NCBI RefSeq assembly: GCF_021568855.1
Contig: NZ_JAKGUG010000004.1
Span: 124,001-188,000, forward strand
Source: Dethiosulfovibrio russensis
GTDB lineage: Bacteria > Synergistota > Synergistia > Synergistales > Dethiosulfovibrionaceae
Length of the DNA stretch: 64,000 nt
Reading direction: 5' to 3'
Shown piece by piece: positions 26,800 through 35,644 of the stretch (its first letter is position 1; every line of letters starts with the position of its first letter). The translations under genes were made by a program, and so were the position numbers. Below the pieces are notes generated by a model. That model ran no database searches. It was not told where the DNA came from and saw only the letters and a program-made list of their open reading frames with translations.

Positions 26800-27738
26800 T
26801 CACCTCCTGTATTTTTTTCTCAGATCGATCCAAATATCCAACAGACCGGCGACAACAGCTACCTGAGAGAGCAAGGGAATCAAAACAGCCAGTGTCACCA
26901 AGGCGTATCGCCATCCCTTTCCCACTCCTCGAAAGTCCATGTAGTCCCATCCGACTGCCATTCCCTGGATCATGAACAACATGCTGACAAGCAACCTCAA
27001 ATTCAACCCGACCCTCGACAGAAGAGGGTCTTTCATCGACGATTCGAACACCAACAACAGCACGGAGAGAGCAAAGGCCCAGAATAGACTTTTGGGAAAA
27101 CGCCAGCTTCCAAAAGGCGGCACCGGAGGCAAAGAGCCTCCCCCTATCCTGAGAAGTATCCTGCGGGACACGACGTAGCTGAGAAGGCAGTCCAACGCGC
27201 TGGCCATGGTTATCATAGCGGGAAACATGAGAGGAATGGCCTTCAGGGTCATCTCCATCTGTGTCTTTACCCCCTCGATGGACTCGCCCCCTCCTCCGTA
27301 GAGAGAGAACACCTTCGTCATAGTCGCCCTGAGTTGCTCCACATCGGGGTCGAAGGGGTTGACCCCGGTTATCCAGGTAAGGACGGACATGAGGATCAGT
27401 TTGCTCACCAGAGAAAGGACGATGCCGTAGAGCATTATATCGACCGCCTTGTCGAAGCGAGCGGCCAGAATTCCGAGCCCTACTCCCAGTATCCCGAATC
27501 CCAGAAAGAAGGATACCGAGGAGATAGGCCCTCCCAGTAAACCGACGATGGCGGTGGCCACGCAAAGGGCCAGAGCCGCCCTCTGAGGACGGTGTCTTAA
27601 TCCCAACACGACAAGAGGGGCGGGACATAGCAAGGACAGGACGATCCCAGCCACCGGAATGAACCGAGCAGCCAGAAACAGGACCACCGCCAACCCCGTC
27701 AAGAGGGAGGATTCCACCAGGCTTTTGGTTCCGTTCAT
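26800..27738 (-). CDS. YybS-like (DUF2232) polytopic membrane protein
   Basis: 312 residues with about eight hydrophobic helices. Pattern and gene position (immediately before rplI and dnaB) match the YybS/DUF2232 family of Firmicutes, whose role is unknown. Its fold resembles ECF-transporter S components. ATG 27738 has GGAAAGGAAGAAGC upstream and a strong promoter. An overlapping frame of similar length on the same strand (26795-27628) is a low-complexity shadow. Confidence 0.75.
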   Translation of the reverse strand: MNGTKSLVESSLLTGLAVVLFLAARFIPVAGIVLSLLCPAPLVVLGLRHRPQRAALALCVATAIVGLLGGPISSVSFFLGFGILGVGLGILAARFDKAVDIMLYGIVLSLVSKLILMSVLTWITGVNPFDPDVEQLRATMTKVFSLYGGGGESIEGVKTQMEMTLKAIPLMFPAMITMASALDCLLSYVVSRRILLRIGGGSLPPVPPFGSWRFPKSLFWAFALSVLLLVFESSMKDPLLSRVGLNLRLLVSMLFMIQGMAVGWDYMDFRGVGKGWRYALVTLAVLIPLLSQVAVVAGLLDIWIDLRKKYRR

Positions 27739-27783
27739 TAGCTTCTTCCTTTCCTATTCCCTTGGATAGTCCAAAACGGGACC

Positions 27784-27812
27784 ATTATATACGACCGACG
27801 GTACCTACACAA
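27784..27812 (-). promoter_or_regulatory. Promoter of the yybS-rplI-dnaB-parB operon
   Basis: On the minus strand: TTGTGT (27812-27807), a 17-base spacer and a perfect TATAAT (27789-27784). The -35 overlaps the end of the T-tract of the upstream rpsR terminator, so one operon's stop is fused to the next operon's start. Confidence 0.7.
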
Positions 27813-27842
27813 AAAAAGGGGAAGAAGCTACGCTTCTCCCCC
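27811..27842 (-). terminator. Rho-independent terminator of rpsF-ssb-rpsR
   Basis: On the minus strand a stem of GGGGAGAAGC with GCTTCTTCCCC (one bulged base, three-base loop) is followed by a run of seven or eight Ts. It lies about 30 bases after the rpsR stop. Confidence 0.85.
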
Positions 27843-27873
27843 TTTCGAAATCTCAAGGCACTCCCGTCCCGGA

Positions 27874-28113
27874 TTACTCGGCGCTGTAGGGAAGAAGAGC
27901 CATATAACGGGCTCTCTTGAGAGCCACTGTCAACTGGCGCTGATGGTTGGCACAGTTGCCGGTAACGCGACGAGGAACTATCTTGCCCCTCTCGCTGATG
28001 TACTTACGAAGTCTGTCGACGTCTTTGTAGTCGACCGAGTCGATCTTGTCTACACAGTAGAAACAGACCTTAGGACGGCGCTTACCACGTCTTTTGTTTC
28101 CTCCAAAAGCCAT
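27874..28113 (-). CDS. rpsR: 30S ribosomal protein S18
   Basis: 79 residues with the S18 core: [19 protein letters not shown], the [17 protein letters not shown] segment and ARYMALLPY near the end. Two cysteine pairs hint at the zinc-containing form. I use the ATG at 28113, six bases after AGGAGG. The ATG six bases further upstream touches the Shine-Dalgarno and is unlikely to be used. Confidence 0.97.
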   Translation of the reverse strand: MAFGGNKRRGKRRPKVCFYCVDKIDSVDYKDVDRLRKYISERGKIVPRRVTGNCANHQRQLTVALKRARYMALLPYSAE

Positions 28114-28134
28114 GTCCATCCTCCTTTCTCTGGT

Positions 28135-28644
28135 TTAAAAGGGTATATCTGCCTCGTCTTCGTCGGCTGTGGAGCCCATCTCCGATATATCCATGGGGAA
28201 ATCGCCTCCGCCGAAATCGTCACGGAAACTGCGAGGCTGACCTTGGTCACCGTCATTCCGATGTCCCCCGTCATAGTCGCCCTGAGAGGATGGACGGTCA
28301 TCCCTCCTCCCACCGGACGGCAGGAAGGTTATATCGTTTGCCACGACCTCGGTGACCCATCGTCTCTGTCCCGATTTATCGTCGTAGTTGCGGACCTGTA
28401 TGCGCCCCTCGACCAGGACGGGACGTCCCTTGGAGAGATAACGCTCGCAGTTTTCAGCCTGAGCGCCCCATACCACGACGGGAATGAAATCCACCGATTC
28501 CTGTAGCTCGCCGTTTTTACCCTTCCAGCTGCGGTTTACCGCCACGGAGAAGGTGGCCACGGCCTGTTTACTGGCGGTGTAACGAATCTGAGGATCCTTG
28601 GCCAGATTCCCCATGAGTATAACCTTATTGAATCCACGAGCCAT
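28135..28644 (-). CDS. ssb: Single-stranded DNA-binding protein
   Basis: 169 residues. The OB-fold N-terminal domain (FNKVILMGNLAKDPQIRYTA; FIPVVVWGAQAENCERYLSK) covers about residues 1-110. A Gly/Asp/Arg-rich disordered linker follows, then the acidic tip DEADIPF that recruits partner proteins. Its position between rpsF and rpsR is widely conserved. Start ATG 28644 has GGGAGG upstream. Confidence 0.97.
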   Translation of the reverse strand: MARGFNKVILMGNLAKDPQIRYTASKQAVATFSVAVNRSWKGKNGELQESVDFIPVVVWGAQAENCERYLSKGRPVLVEGRIQVRNYDDKSGQRRWVTEVVANDITFLPSGGRRDDRPSSQGDYDGGHRNDGDQGQPRSFRDDFGGGDFPMDISEMGSTADEDEADIPF

Positions 28645-28662
28645 GCCGAAAACCTCCCTCGA

Positions 28663-28947
28663 CTACTCCTGGTCCAGTCGGATCACCAGGTTACGAACGA
28701 TAGCGGTACGCAGGCTTAAAAGCCTGGTCATCTCCTTCTGCTTGGAAGGATCCAGCTTGAAGTAGACCAGGGCGTAATATCCCTCGGTACGCTTATCGAT
28801 AGGATAGGCGAGACGCCTTTTTCCCCAGATATCGACCTTATCGACGTCGCCGCCAAGTTTGGCGATGACCTCCTTGATTCCATCAAGCTCTGCGCTGTGG
28901 TCCTCGAGGTCGGCCTCGAGAAGCACCATCATTTCATATGGACGCAT
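28663..28947 (-). CDS. rpsF: 30S ribosomal protein S6
   Basis: 94 residues: MRPYEMMVLLEADLEDH, then WGKRRLAYPIDKRTEGYYAL, the conserved S6 core. S6 forms a dimer with S18 on the 30S platform and in many bacteria the S6:S18 pair represses its own operon by binding the leader. First gene of rpsF-ssb-rpsR. Confidence 0.97.
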   Translation of the reverse strand: MRPYEMMVLLEADLEDHSAELDGIKEVIAKLGGDVDKVDIWGKRRLAYPIDKRTEGYYALVYFKLDPSKQKEMTRLLSLRTAIVRNLVIRLDQE

Positions 28948-29009
28948 GAGCTACACCTCCTCCCTTTGGACGTTAGGCCCCCCCAGGGGGGCAGGGATTG
29001 CAAAAAGGA
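28948..29009 (-). promoter_or_regulatory. rpsF operon leader with a G/C hairpin
   Basis: The leader between the promoter and rpsF contains a strong short hairpin made of C6 and G7 tracts around 28976-28992, some 30 bases before the start. It is in the right place for an S6:S18 autoregulatory element, but I cannot match the known motif with confidence. Confidence 0.35.
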
Positions 29010-29038
29010 ATTATACCCTAACGGCCGCTTTCAGGCAA
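29010..29038 (-). promoter_or_regulatory. Promoter of rpsF-ssb-rpsR
   Basis: On the minus strand: TTGCCT (29038-29033), a 17-base spacer and a perfect TATAAT (29015-29010). The -35 lies inside the 3' end of the ftsB-like coding region, so the two units abut. Confidence 0.65.
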
Positions 29039-29323
29039 GACGTCGTCGGACTCAACCGAGAGACGGTATATCCTCTCGCCGGGAAAAACGAGATTGAACT
29101 GATCCCTCGCCAGCCTGGCCTTGCCTTTATCGGTGCCGTAAAACTCCAGTTTTTGCCTGGACCTCTCCAGATCGTCGCTCAGTTTTCGAAGCTCATCTTC
29201 CTTGATAGAGACCGCCTGGGAGAGTTCTGCTACCCTGCGTCTCTCCCTTATCATAGCCGTGGAAAACACAGCGAAAAACAAAGCGACCATGGCCCAGAAA
29301 AGAATCCATCTGAGCCGAGGCAC
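29018..29323 (-). CDS. FtsB/DivIC-family septum formation protein
   Basis: 101 residues. Short cytoplasmic N-terminus, one transmembrane helix (about 6-24), then a coiled coil (about 30-65) and the C-terminal TDKGKARLARDQFNLVFPGE. That order is the hallmark of FtsB/DivIC. The family bridges FtsL and FtsQ in the divisome. It follows argS by six bases and is last in the pgsA-secA-argS run. Confidence 0.85.
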   Translation of the reverse strand: MPRLRWILFWAMVALFFAVFSTAMIRERRRVAELSQAVSIKEDELRKLSDDLERSRQKLEFYGTDKGKARLARDQFNLVFPGERIYRLSVESDDVLPESGR

Positions 29324-29329
29324 CTTCGA

Positions 29330-31006
29330 CTACATCCTCTCAGGGGCCGATATGCCCAATATCCTCAGGGCGTTTGTCAGAACTATATGGGTGGCCTTGA
29401 CCAGCAGGATCCTGGAGGGGCGACTCGGATTCTCATCCAACACCCTGTGAGCGTTGTAGAAAGAGTGAAAGTCTCCGGCCAGGTCATGAACGTAGTTTAC
29501 GATCCTGTGGGGTGCCATCTCGATCGCGGCCTTCTCCACTTCCTCGGGGAACATGGAAAGCCGGGTGATAAGTTTCTTCTCCTCCGAGCTGGAGATCAGG
29601 GATTCGTCCAGTTCGTCCACGGAGGGCATGGCGACCCCCTTGTCACTGAGGTTTCTGGTTATGCTGGCGATCCTGGCGTTGGCGTACTGGACGTAGAACA
29701 CCGGGTTGTCCGAGGACTCTCTCTTGGCTAGCTCCAGGTCGAAGTCCAGATGACTGTCGGAACGACGCATAACGAAGTAGAACCTTGTAGCATCGACTCC
29801 AACCTCGTCTATGACGTCGGAAAGGGTTACGAACTGCCCCGACCTGGTCGACATGGACACCTGCTCACCGTCCCGAAGCAGATTGACGAACTGAATCAAG
29901 GTGACTGCGAAATTATCGTCCGGCGACTTGCCCAGAGCCTCTACCGCTGCCCTCATACGAGGGACGTAGCCATGGTGATCCGCTCCCCATACGTCTATGG
30001 CCAGATCGAAACCCCGATCGAACTTGTTTTTGTGGTAGGCCACGTCGGAGGCAAAGTAGGTGGGGACTCCGTTGGAGCGGAAAAGAACCCTGTCCTTATC
30101 GTCTCCAAAATCGGTGGAACGAAACCAGATTGCCCCATCCTCCTCGTAGGAGTAGCCCCTCTTTCTGAGGGCCTCTACCGTATCCGGCACCTGATCGTTC
30201 TCGTAAAGGCTCTTCTCGGAAAACCAGCAGTTGAAGGTCACTCCGAAACGCTCCAGGTCCGCCTTGATACCGTCCAGTATGACCCTGCTGGAGAAGTCTC
30301 TGAAGAATGGAAGACTCTCCTCTAGGTCGACGGAAAGATATTCGTCTCCGTGGTCGTCCATGACCTGACGAGCCAGATCATATATGTAGTCCCCTTTATA
30401 CCCGTCCTCCGGGAAGGGAGCCTTATCGGCCTGACCCAACAGCTCGAAGTACCTGGATTGGGTGGATTTCCCCAGATTGGACATCTGTAGACCGGCGTCG
30501 TTGACGTAGTACTCTTTCTCGACCTTCCAGCCGGAGAAATCGAGTATATTTCCTACTATATCGCCGACTGCAGCTCCTCTTCCGTGTCCGACGTGGAGGG
30601 GGCCTGTCGGGTTGGCGCTGACGAACTCGACCTGCACCTTTCTTCCCTTTCCCAGATCACACCGTCCGTAGTCATCTCCCGACGACAGAACCGACGATAT
30701 GACGTTGCCGATCCACCGATCTGCCAGAAAAAAGTTGATAAACCCCGGCCCGGCCACCTCGACGGAACGGATATGCTCGTCGTCCTTCAGTCTGTCCACC
30801 ACCATGGCAGCCAAATCCCTGGGTTTTTCCCCCAGAAGTTTGCAGGCCTGCATGGCCACGTTGGTGGCCCAATCTCCTTGATCCTCCCTCTTCGGACGTT
30901 CCAGGTGAACCTCCGGCAGAAGGTCGGAGGACACCTCCTTCTGCCGAGCCATATCGGAGAGAGCCTCTCCGATGAGGTCCCTCAAGATGGTGGTAACATC
31001 TGCCAT
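29330..31006 (-). CDS. argS: Arginyl-tRNA synthetase
   Basis: 558 residues. The N-terminal Add-1 domain is followed by the class I catalytic core with the HIGH equivalent in NPTGPLHVGHGRGAAVGD. A KMSKS-like loop is present as VSMSTRSGQFVTL, the degenerate form common in ArgS. The C-terminal DALR anticodon-binding domain ends with DFHSFYNAHRVL. Start: the ATG at 31006 lies 10 bases after AAGGAG. The ATG nine bases upstream touches the Shine-Dalgarno and is less likely. Confidence 0.96.
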   Translation of the reverse strand: MADVTTILRDLIGEALSDMARQKEVSSDLLPEVHLERPKREDQGDWATNVAMQACKLLGEKPRDLAAMVVDRLKDDEHIRSVEVAGPGFINFFLADRWIGNVISSVLSSGDDYGRCDLGKGRKVQVEFVSANPTGPLHVGHGRGAAVGDIVGNILDFSGWKVEKEYYVNDAGLQMSNLGKSTQSRYFELLGQADKAPFPEDGYKGDYIYDLARQVMDDHGDEYLSVDLEESLPFFRDFSSRVILDGIKADLERFGVTFNCWFSEKSLYENDQVPDTVEALRKRGYSYEEDGAIWFRSTDFGDDKDRVLFRSNGVPTYFASDVAYHKNKFDRGFDLAIDVWGADHHGYVPRMRAAVEALGKSPDDNFAVTLIQFVNLLRDGEQVSMSTRSGQFVTLSDVIDEVGVDATRFYFVMRRSDSHLDFDLELAKRESSDNPVFYVQYANARIASITRNLSDKGVAMPSVDELDESLISSSEEKKLITRLSMFPEEVEKAAIEMAPHRIVNYVHDLAGDFHSFYNAHRVLDENPSRPSRILLVKATHIVLTNALRILGISAPERM

Positions 31007-31047
31007 AAATCTCATACTCCTTTTTTATACCGTTTTCGGCCCGGCCC

Positions 31048-32844
31048 TCATCTGTAGGATATGGGCGCGGACAGATCTTTCCAACGCAACCAAGCTCCCA
31101 ACATACGACCGAGAGCGACGCTGAATCCGTCGTCGTAGTCGGAAGACCAGGTTATTAGCTTTTCCTCTCCCTCCAGGACCCGGCGTTTTCTGTTGAATCG
31201 CATGGACTCGGAGAAACGAAGCTCTCCTTCCTTCCTCTCGTTCATAGGAGGAACGGAGAGAAGCCTTGAGCCCTCGGGCAACGAGACCGAGTATTTCTGC
31301 TCCACCACGAAGGGGAATTTCAGCTTCTTGGGAGGAGCGGTGGACGCTAAATCCTCCAGAGCCCCCGGAAGAAGACAGGGAAGACGCAACAGCATACCCG
31401 GACCTCCTGGAATGCCTGCTACCCGTCGCACCGGAAGGTCTATCCTGTAACCGTAATCCATGGGGCGGACCTTGGGCCTACCGTCGCCCCAGTCGGAGAC
31501 TCCAGGTATCACCGTCTCAAGCGATTCCCACGTGACGTCGCCTCCGTCAGGGAAGAGCCACAGCCAACCGTTTCTAACCCAAAGACGCAACTCGCCGGAT
31601 AGGACCCCGTCGGAGCCAAGGGATACCGACCACTCCATGGTCAATCGATGGTCCGCTGTCTTACCCTTTTCCACGGAATAAACCGACAGTCCAGCCTCCG
31701 GAGATCCACCATAGAGGGTCTTCCCCGTCAAGGCCGCCGGGATCTCTCCGGGCTCGACCATCTGTCCCGGCAGATAGAACCACGGGTTGGACCCCGGAGG
31801 GGCCAGCCTTAAGGCGGGAGAGACGAAATTATCCAAGGTGGCAGGCTCGCTCGAACCTATGGGAAGATAGGTAAGCCAGACCAGCTCGGATCGCCAACCG
31901 AAATCCTCGAGCCAACGTCCGAGAAGGAGCGTCCTTTCCCATAGAGTCCAGGGCCCCTCGGAGGGAATCTCCTCCCTTATGAAACCGGCGCTGTGAGGTA
32001 TGGTCATCCCCTCGACGGAACGCAGAAGCCTCTTGCCGGCCTTCACCTTGTCGCCGATCCTCTTCAACCCCTCCAGCTGAGATGGGAGAGGAGGAAGATC
32101 CAGCGCCTCGAGGGCACCCATATATTGGAGGAACGGCACCTTGCCGGACCTGAGACCGAAGGCGAGGTAGGGCTCCCCCATCTCCACCAGGGAGATCCTC
32201 TTATGAGCCGATAGATTGTAGACGGTCCAAAGATATTTGGTCGCCCCGGCTCGATCCGTTTTTTTAGGGGAATCGAGCCTGTTGCTCTGGACATATAACT
32301 CCGATCCCTGAGGCACAGACACGGAAAAACGCCCCTCCCACATGGGAAGATCCGAGGTCAACTTGACTATGCCGTCGACGGAGAACCTGCGGGCGTAGGT
32401 CTGTCGAAACTTCAGGACGAGGACGGCCTCGTCGGCGTCGCCCAGGTCCATTCGACAGACCGGATAGCCTTTTTCGTCCTCCAGTCTGTAGGGAAGGGAC
32501 CTTATTTTCTCTCCCGACACGGGATCGAACAGGTCGGCCCTCTGTATCTTGAACTCTCCTGCGGCAGGAACCGACAGGATCGTCTCCGGCCAGTCCCTTC
32601 TCAGATCCTCCGTAACCATGACGACCCAGAGACTATCCCTGAACATAGCCCCGTCCGGAAGCAGGCCGTAATCCTCGTGACGCTGCCAGATCACAGCGGG
32701 GACATCTCCGTAGGTCTCAAGAGGAGGAGCCTCCTGGACCAGCCGTGGGATATCCACCTCCGCCGAGGCCTCCAGAGACAGTACCCACAAGAGCCCTATT
32801 ACCATAAGACACAGGGACGGAAAAGTCTTTTTTCTCACGGACAT
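31048..32844 (-). CDS. Exported DUF3857-like protein of unknown function
   Basis: About 598 residues. An N-terminal signal peptide (hydrophobic residues about 9-25, cleavage after SLEASA) leads into a large beta-rich extracytoplasmic protein. The segment with WPETILSVPAAGEFKIQ, and the layout around it, resembles DUF3857 proteins that usually precede a transglutaminase domain. No Cys-His-Asp catalytic triad is evident here. No C-terminal anchor is seen. The ATG at 32844 touches AGGAGG; a GTG six bases later (32838) has ideal spacing and may be the true start. It follows secA by 19 bases. Confidence 0.6.
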   Translation of the reverse strand: MSVRKKTFPSLCLMVIGLLWVLSLEASAEVDIPRLVQEAPPLETYGDVPAVIWQRHEDYGLLPDGAMFRDSLWVVMVTEDLRRDWPETILSVPAAGEFKIQRADLFDPVSGEKIRSLPYRLEDEKGYPVCRMDLGDADEAVLVLKFRQTYARRFSVDGIVKLTSDLPMWEGRFSVSVPQGSELYVQSNRLDSPKKTDRAGATKYLWTVYNLSAHKRISLVEMGEPYLAFGLRSGKVPFLQYMGALEALDLPPLPSQLEGLKRIGDKVKAGKRLLRSVEGMTIPHSAGFIREEIPSEGPWTLWERTLLLGRWLEDFGWRSELVWLTYLPIGSSEPATLDNFVSPALRLAPPGSNPWFYLPGQMVEPGEIPAALTGKTLYGGSPEAGLSVYSVEKGKTADHRLTMEWSVSLGSDGVLSGELRLWVRNGWLWLFPDGGDVTWESLETVIPGVSDWGDGRPKVRPMDYGYRIDLPVRRVAGIPGGPGMLLRLPCLLPGALEDLASTAPPKKLKFPFVVEQKYSVSLPEGSRLLSVPPMNERKEGELRFSESMRFNRKRRVLEGEEKLITWSSDYDDGFSVALGRMLGAWLRWKDLSAPISYR

Positions 32845-32863
32845 CCTCCTAACGGCATAGATT

Positions 32864-35629
32864 TCAAGCGTTCCTACCACAGCAGTTTTTGTATTTCTTA
32901 CCGCTGCCACAGGGGCATGGCTCGTTTCTCCCTATCTTTCTGCCCTGGCGACGGAAAGGCTCGTGACGGCCATCTCCCGCGTCGGACCCCGGGACGGGAG
33001 CTCCCCCCGGGGTCGGCAGAAAAAGGTCTCTGCTCTCCTTGACCTGGTTACGTCTAGGTACCCTCTCCTCCGATACGACCGCGACTCGGAACAGTAGCTG
33101 GGCTATAGACTCTCTGACCTGGGACATGGATTCCTGGAACAGAGAGTAGGACTCGAACTGATACTCCAGCAGGGGGTCCTTCTGACCGACCGCCCGAAGC
33201 CCTATACCCTGCCTCAAAGCGTCCATGGCCAGAAGATGTTCCTTCCAGCTGCCGTCCAGCACGTGGAGAGAGATAAAGCGGAACAGGTCTTTGCATACAT
33301 CCTCGCCTAGCTTCTCCACTCTATCGTAGTAACGAGACTTCATATCGTCCAGTATAGCTTCCTTGGCCTCCGGAAGACCCTGTAGACTGTCCACTCCGTC
33401 AAGAGGAGCTTCCACCCCGGGCCAGAAGATAGCCTTCAGACGACTCTTCGCGCTCTCAGGATCCACATCGCCGTTCTCCGGAAAGGCCCGATCCAGGACG
33501 TCTTCCACGACTCCACCGACGATCTCCCATCCGTGAAGGACGACGTCCTCGTCGGAGAGAATCCTCTGTCTCTCGTCGTAGACCGCCTCCCTCTGACGGT
33601 TCATCACGTTGTCGTACATGAGGAGCTGGCGACGAATATCGTAGTGAAGCTGCTCCACCTTTTTCTGTGCCGACTCTATGGCCCTGGTCAAAAGACCGTG
33701 TTCTATGGCCTCCCCTTCCTCCAGCCCCAGCTTGCCCATTATCCCCTGGATTCTCTCCGACCCGAATAGCCTGAGAAGATCGTCCTCCAGGGAGAGAAAA
33801 AATCGGGAGCTGCCGGGGTCGCCCTGACGACCGGAACGGCCCCTCAGCTGGTTGTCTATGCGCCTGGCCTCGTGACGCTCCGTGCCGAGGATACATAGAC
33901 CTCCTAGCTCCAGGACCCTTGCCTTTTCCTCGCTACAGGCTTTTTTATAGCTCTCCAAAAGCACCTCGTAACGTTCCGGAGACGAGTTGGGGTCGGCACC
34001 CTCCTTGCGAAGCTCTTCCTGGGCGAGATATTCCGGGTTACCTCCCAGCAATATGTCGGTCCCTCTACCGGCCATGTTGGTAGCCACCGTTACGGCTCCC
34101 AGCCTTCCCGCCTGAGCGACTATGAGAGATTCCTTCTCATGGTACTTCGCGTTCAGCACCTGATGAGGTACCTTTCTGGCCTTGAGCATCTTCGCCAGTC
34201 TCTCGGACTGATCCACCGACGTGGTACCGACTAGAATCGGTCGCCCCTCCGAAGACACAGTCTGTATCTCGTCGGCTACAGCGGCGAATTTCTCGGTTTT
34301 GGTACGGTAGACCTGATCGGCCATGTCGTCCCTTACCACAGGACGGTTCGTCGGTATCACCACGACCCCGAGACCGTATATCTCCTTGAACTCCTCGGCC
34401 TCGGTGGCGGCGGTACCGGTCATACCAGCTAGTTTTCTGTACATCCGGAAGTAATTCTGAAGGGTTATGGTGGCAAGGGTCTGGCTTTCCTTACCTATCT
34501 TGACCCCTTCCTTGGCCTCTATAGCCTGGTGCAGACCGTCGGAATAACGTCGACCGAACATCAGACGACCGGTGAACTCGTCTACTATTACGATCTCGCC
34601 CTCCTTGACCACGTAGTGGGTATCCCTCTGGAAGAGGGTCCTGGCCTTGATGGCCTGGAGGATCTTATGGGCCATGTCGGCGTGGGCCATGTCGGTGAAC
34701 AGGTCGGGGGTCCCCAGCATCTCCTCGCATTTGGCTATCCCTCGAGAGGTCAGGGCCACGGAACGCTCCTTTTCGTCGTACTCGAAATCTCCGTCCGGTT
34801 CCGGTCTCTCCTGACCGTCCAGCATAGATGGCTTGACCTCGTTGGGGTCCTTCGCCACCCCAGATAGCCTGGAAGCTATCTGGTCCGCCCTGCTGTAGGG
34901 CTCCTCGCTGTCCTCAGAGGGACCGGATATTATGAGAGGCGTCCTGGCCTCGTCGATGAGTATCGAGTCCACCTCGTCGACTATGCAGAAATTATGGCCT
35001 CTTTGGACCATCTGAGTCTGGGAGAGCACCATGTTGTCTCGAAGGTAGTCGAAACCGAACTCGCTGTTGGTACCGTAGGTTATGTCCGCCTCGTAGGCCT
35101 TCCTACGCTCCTCTGGATCCATGAAGGAATAGATGACCCCTACGGACAGTCCCAAGGCGTTGTATAGGGGCTCCATCCAGGAGGCGTCCCTCTTCGCCAG
35201 ATAGTCGTTCACAGTTATGACGTGGACACCCCGACCGGTCAGGGCATTGAGGATCACCGCAAGAGGGGCCACCAGGGTCTTTCCCTCTCCGGTCTTCATC
35301 TCGGCGATGTTACCCTCGTGAAGGGCTACGCCCCCCATGAGCTGCACATCGAAGTGGCGCAGTCCCAGATTTCTGACGGAGGCCTCCCTGACCATGGCGA
35401 ACACCCGAGGCAGATGGCGATTCAGAGCATCTCGAAGATCCTGACCGTCCAGGGAAGACAGATCGGACTTAATCTCCTCTACCGCTCCGAGGATTTCCTC
35501 GTCGGATAGTTTCTGAACGGAGGATTCCAAGCCGCCGATCTCCTCCGCTATCTTACCGTAGCGCTTCAGGGCCCTCTCGTTGGGATCCAAACCGAGGACC
35601 TTCTTTAACTTGCCTAACAATACATCCAC
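32864..35629 (-). CDS. secA: Preprotein translocase ATPase SecA
   Basis: 921 residues. Walker A (MKTGEGKTLVAPLAVI), DEAD box (IVDEVDSILIDEARTPL) and the second nucleotide domain (NMAGRGTDILLGGNPEYL; LRGRSGRQGDPGSSRF) are intact. The helical wing and scaffold follow. The C-terminal zinc finger CPCGSGKKYKNCC is present, so the SecB/ribosome-binding tail is retained. It drives Sec export, including the many signal-peptide proteins of this window. pgsA lies 15 bases upstream. Confidence 0.98.
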   Translation of the reverse strand: MDVLLGKLKKVLGLDPNERALKRYGKIAEEIGGLESSVQKLSDEEILGAVEEIKSDLSSLDGQDLRDALNRHLPRVFAMVREASVRNLGLRHFDVQLMGGVALHEGNIAEMKTGEGKTLVAPLAVILNALTGRGVHVITVNDYLAKRDASWMEPLYNALGLSVGVIYSFMDPEERRKAYEADITYGTNSEFGFDYLRDNMVLSQTQMVQRGHNFCIVDEVDSILIDEARTPLIISGPSEDSEEPYSRADQIASRLSGVAKDPNEVKPSMLDGQERPEPDGDFEYDEKERSVALTSRGIAKCEEMLGTPDLFTDMAHADMAHKILQAIKARTLFQRDTHYVVKEGEIVIVDEFTGRLMFGRRYSDGLHQAIEAKEGVKIGKESQTLATITLQNYFRMYRKLAGMTGTAATEAEEFKEIYGLGVVVIPTNRPVVRDDMADQVYRTKTEKFAAVADEIQTVSSEGRPILVGTTSVDQSERLAKMLKARKVPHQVLNAKYHEKESLIVAQAGRLGAVTVATNMAGRGTDILLGGNPEYLAQEELRKEGADPNSSPERYEVLLESYKKACSEEKARVLELGGLCILGTERHEARRIDNQLRGRSGRQGDPGSSRFFLSLEDDLLRLFGSERIQGIMGKLGLEEGEAIEHGLLTRAIESAQKKVEQLHYDIRRQLLMYDNVMNRQREAVYDERQRILSDEDVVLHGWEIVGGVVEDVLDRAFPENGDVDPESAKSRLKAIFWPGVEAPLDGVDSLQGLPEAKEAILDDMKSRYYDRVEKLGEDVCKDLFRFISLHVLDGSWKEHLLAMDALRQGIGLRAVGQKDPLLEYQFESYSLFQESMSQVRESIAQLLFRVAVVSEERVPRRNQVKESRDLFLPTPGGAPVPGSDAGDGRHEPFRRQGRKIGRNEPCPCGSGKKYKNCCGRNA

Positions 35630-35644
35630 CTCAATCCAATAGTA

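Noticed and set aside
26795..27628. 277-residue minus-strand frame overlapping the YybS-like gene
   Set aside because: Same strand, other frame; Arg/Gly/Ser-rich translation without hydrophobic helices, while the chosen frame is a clear membrane protein placed before rplI.
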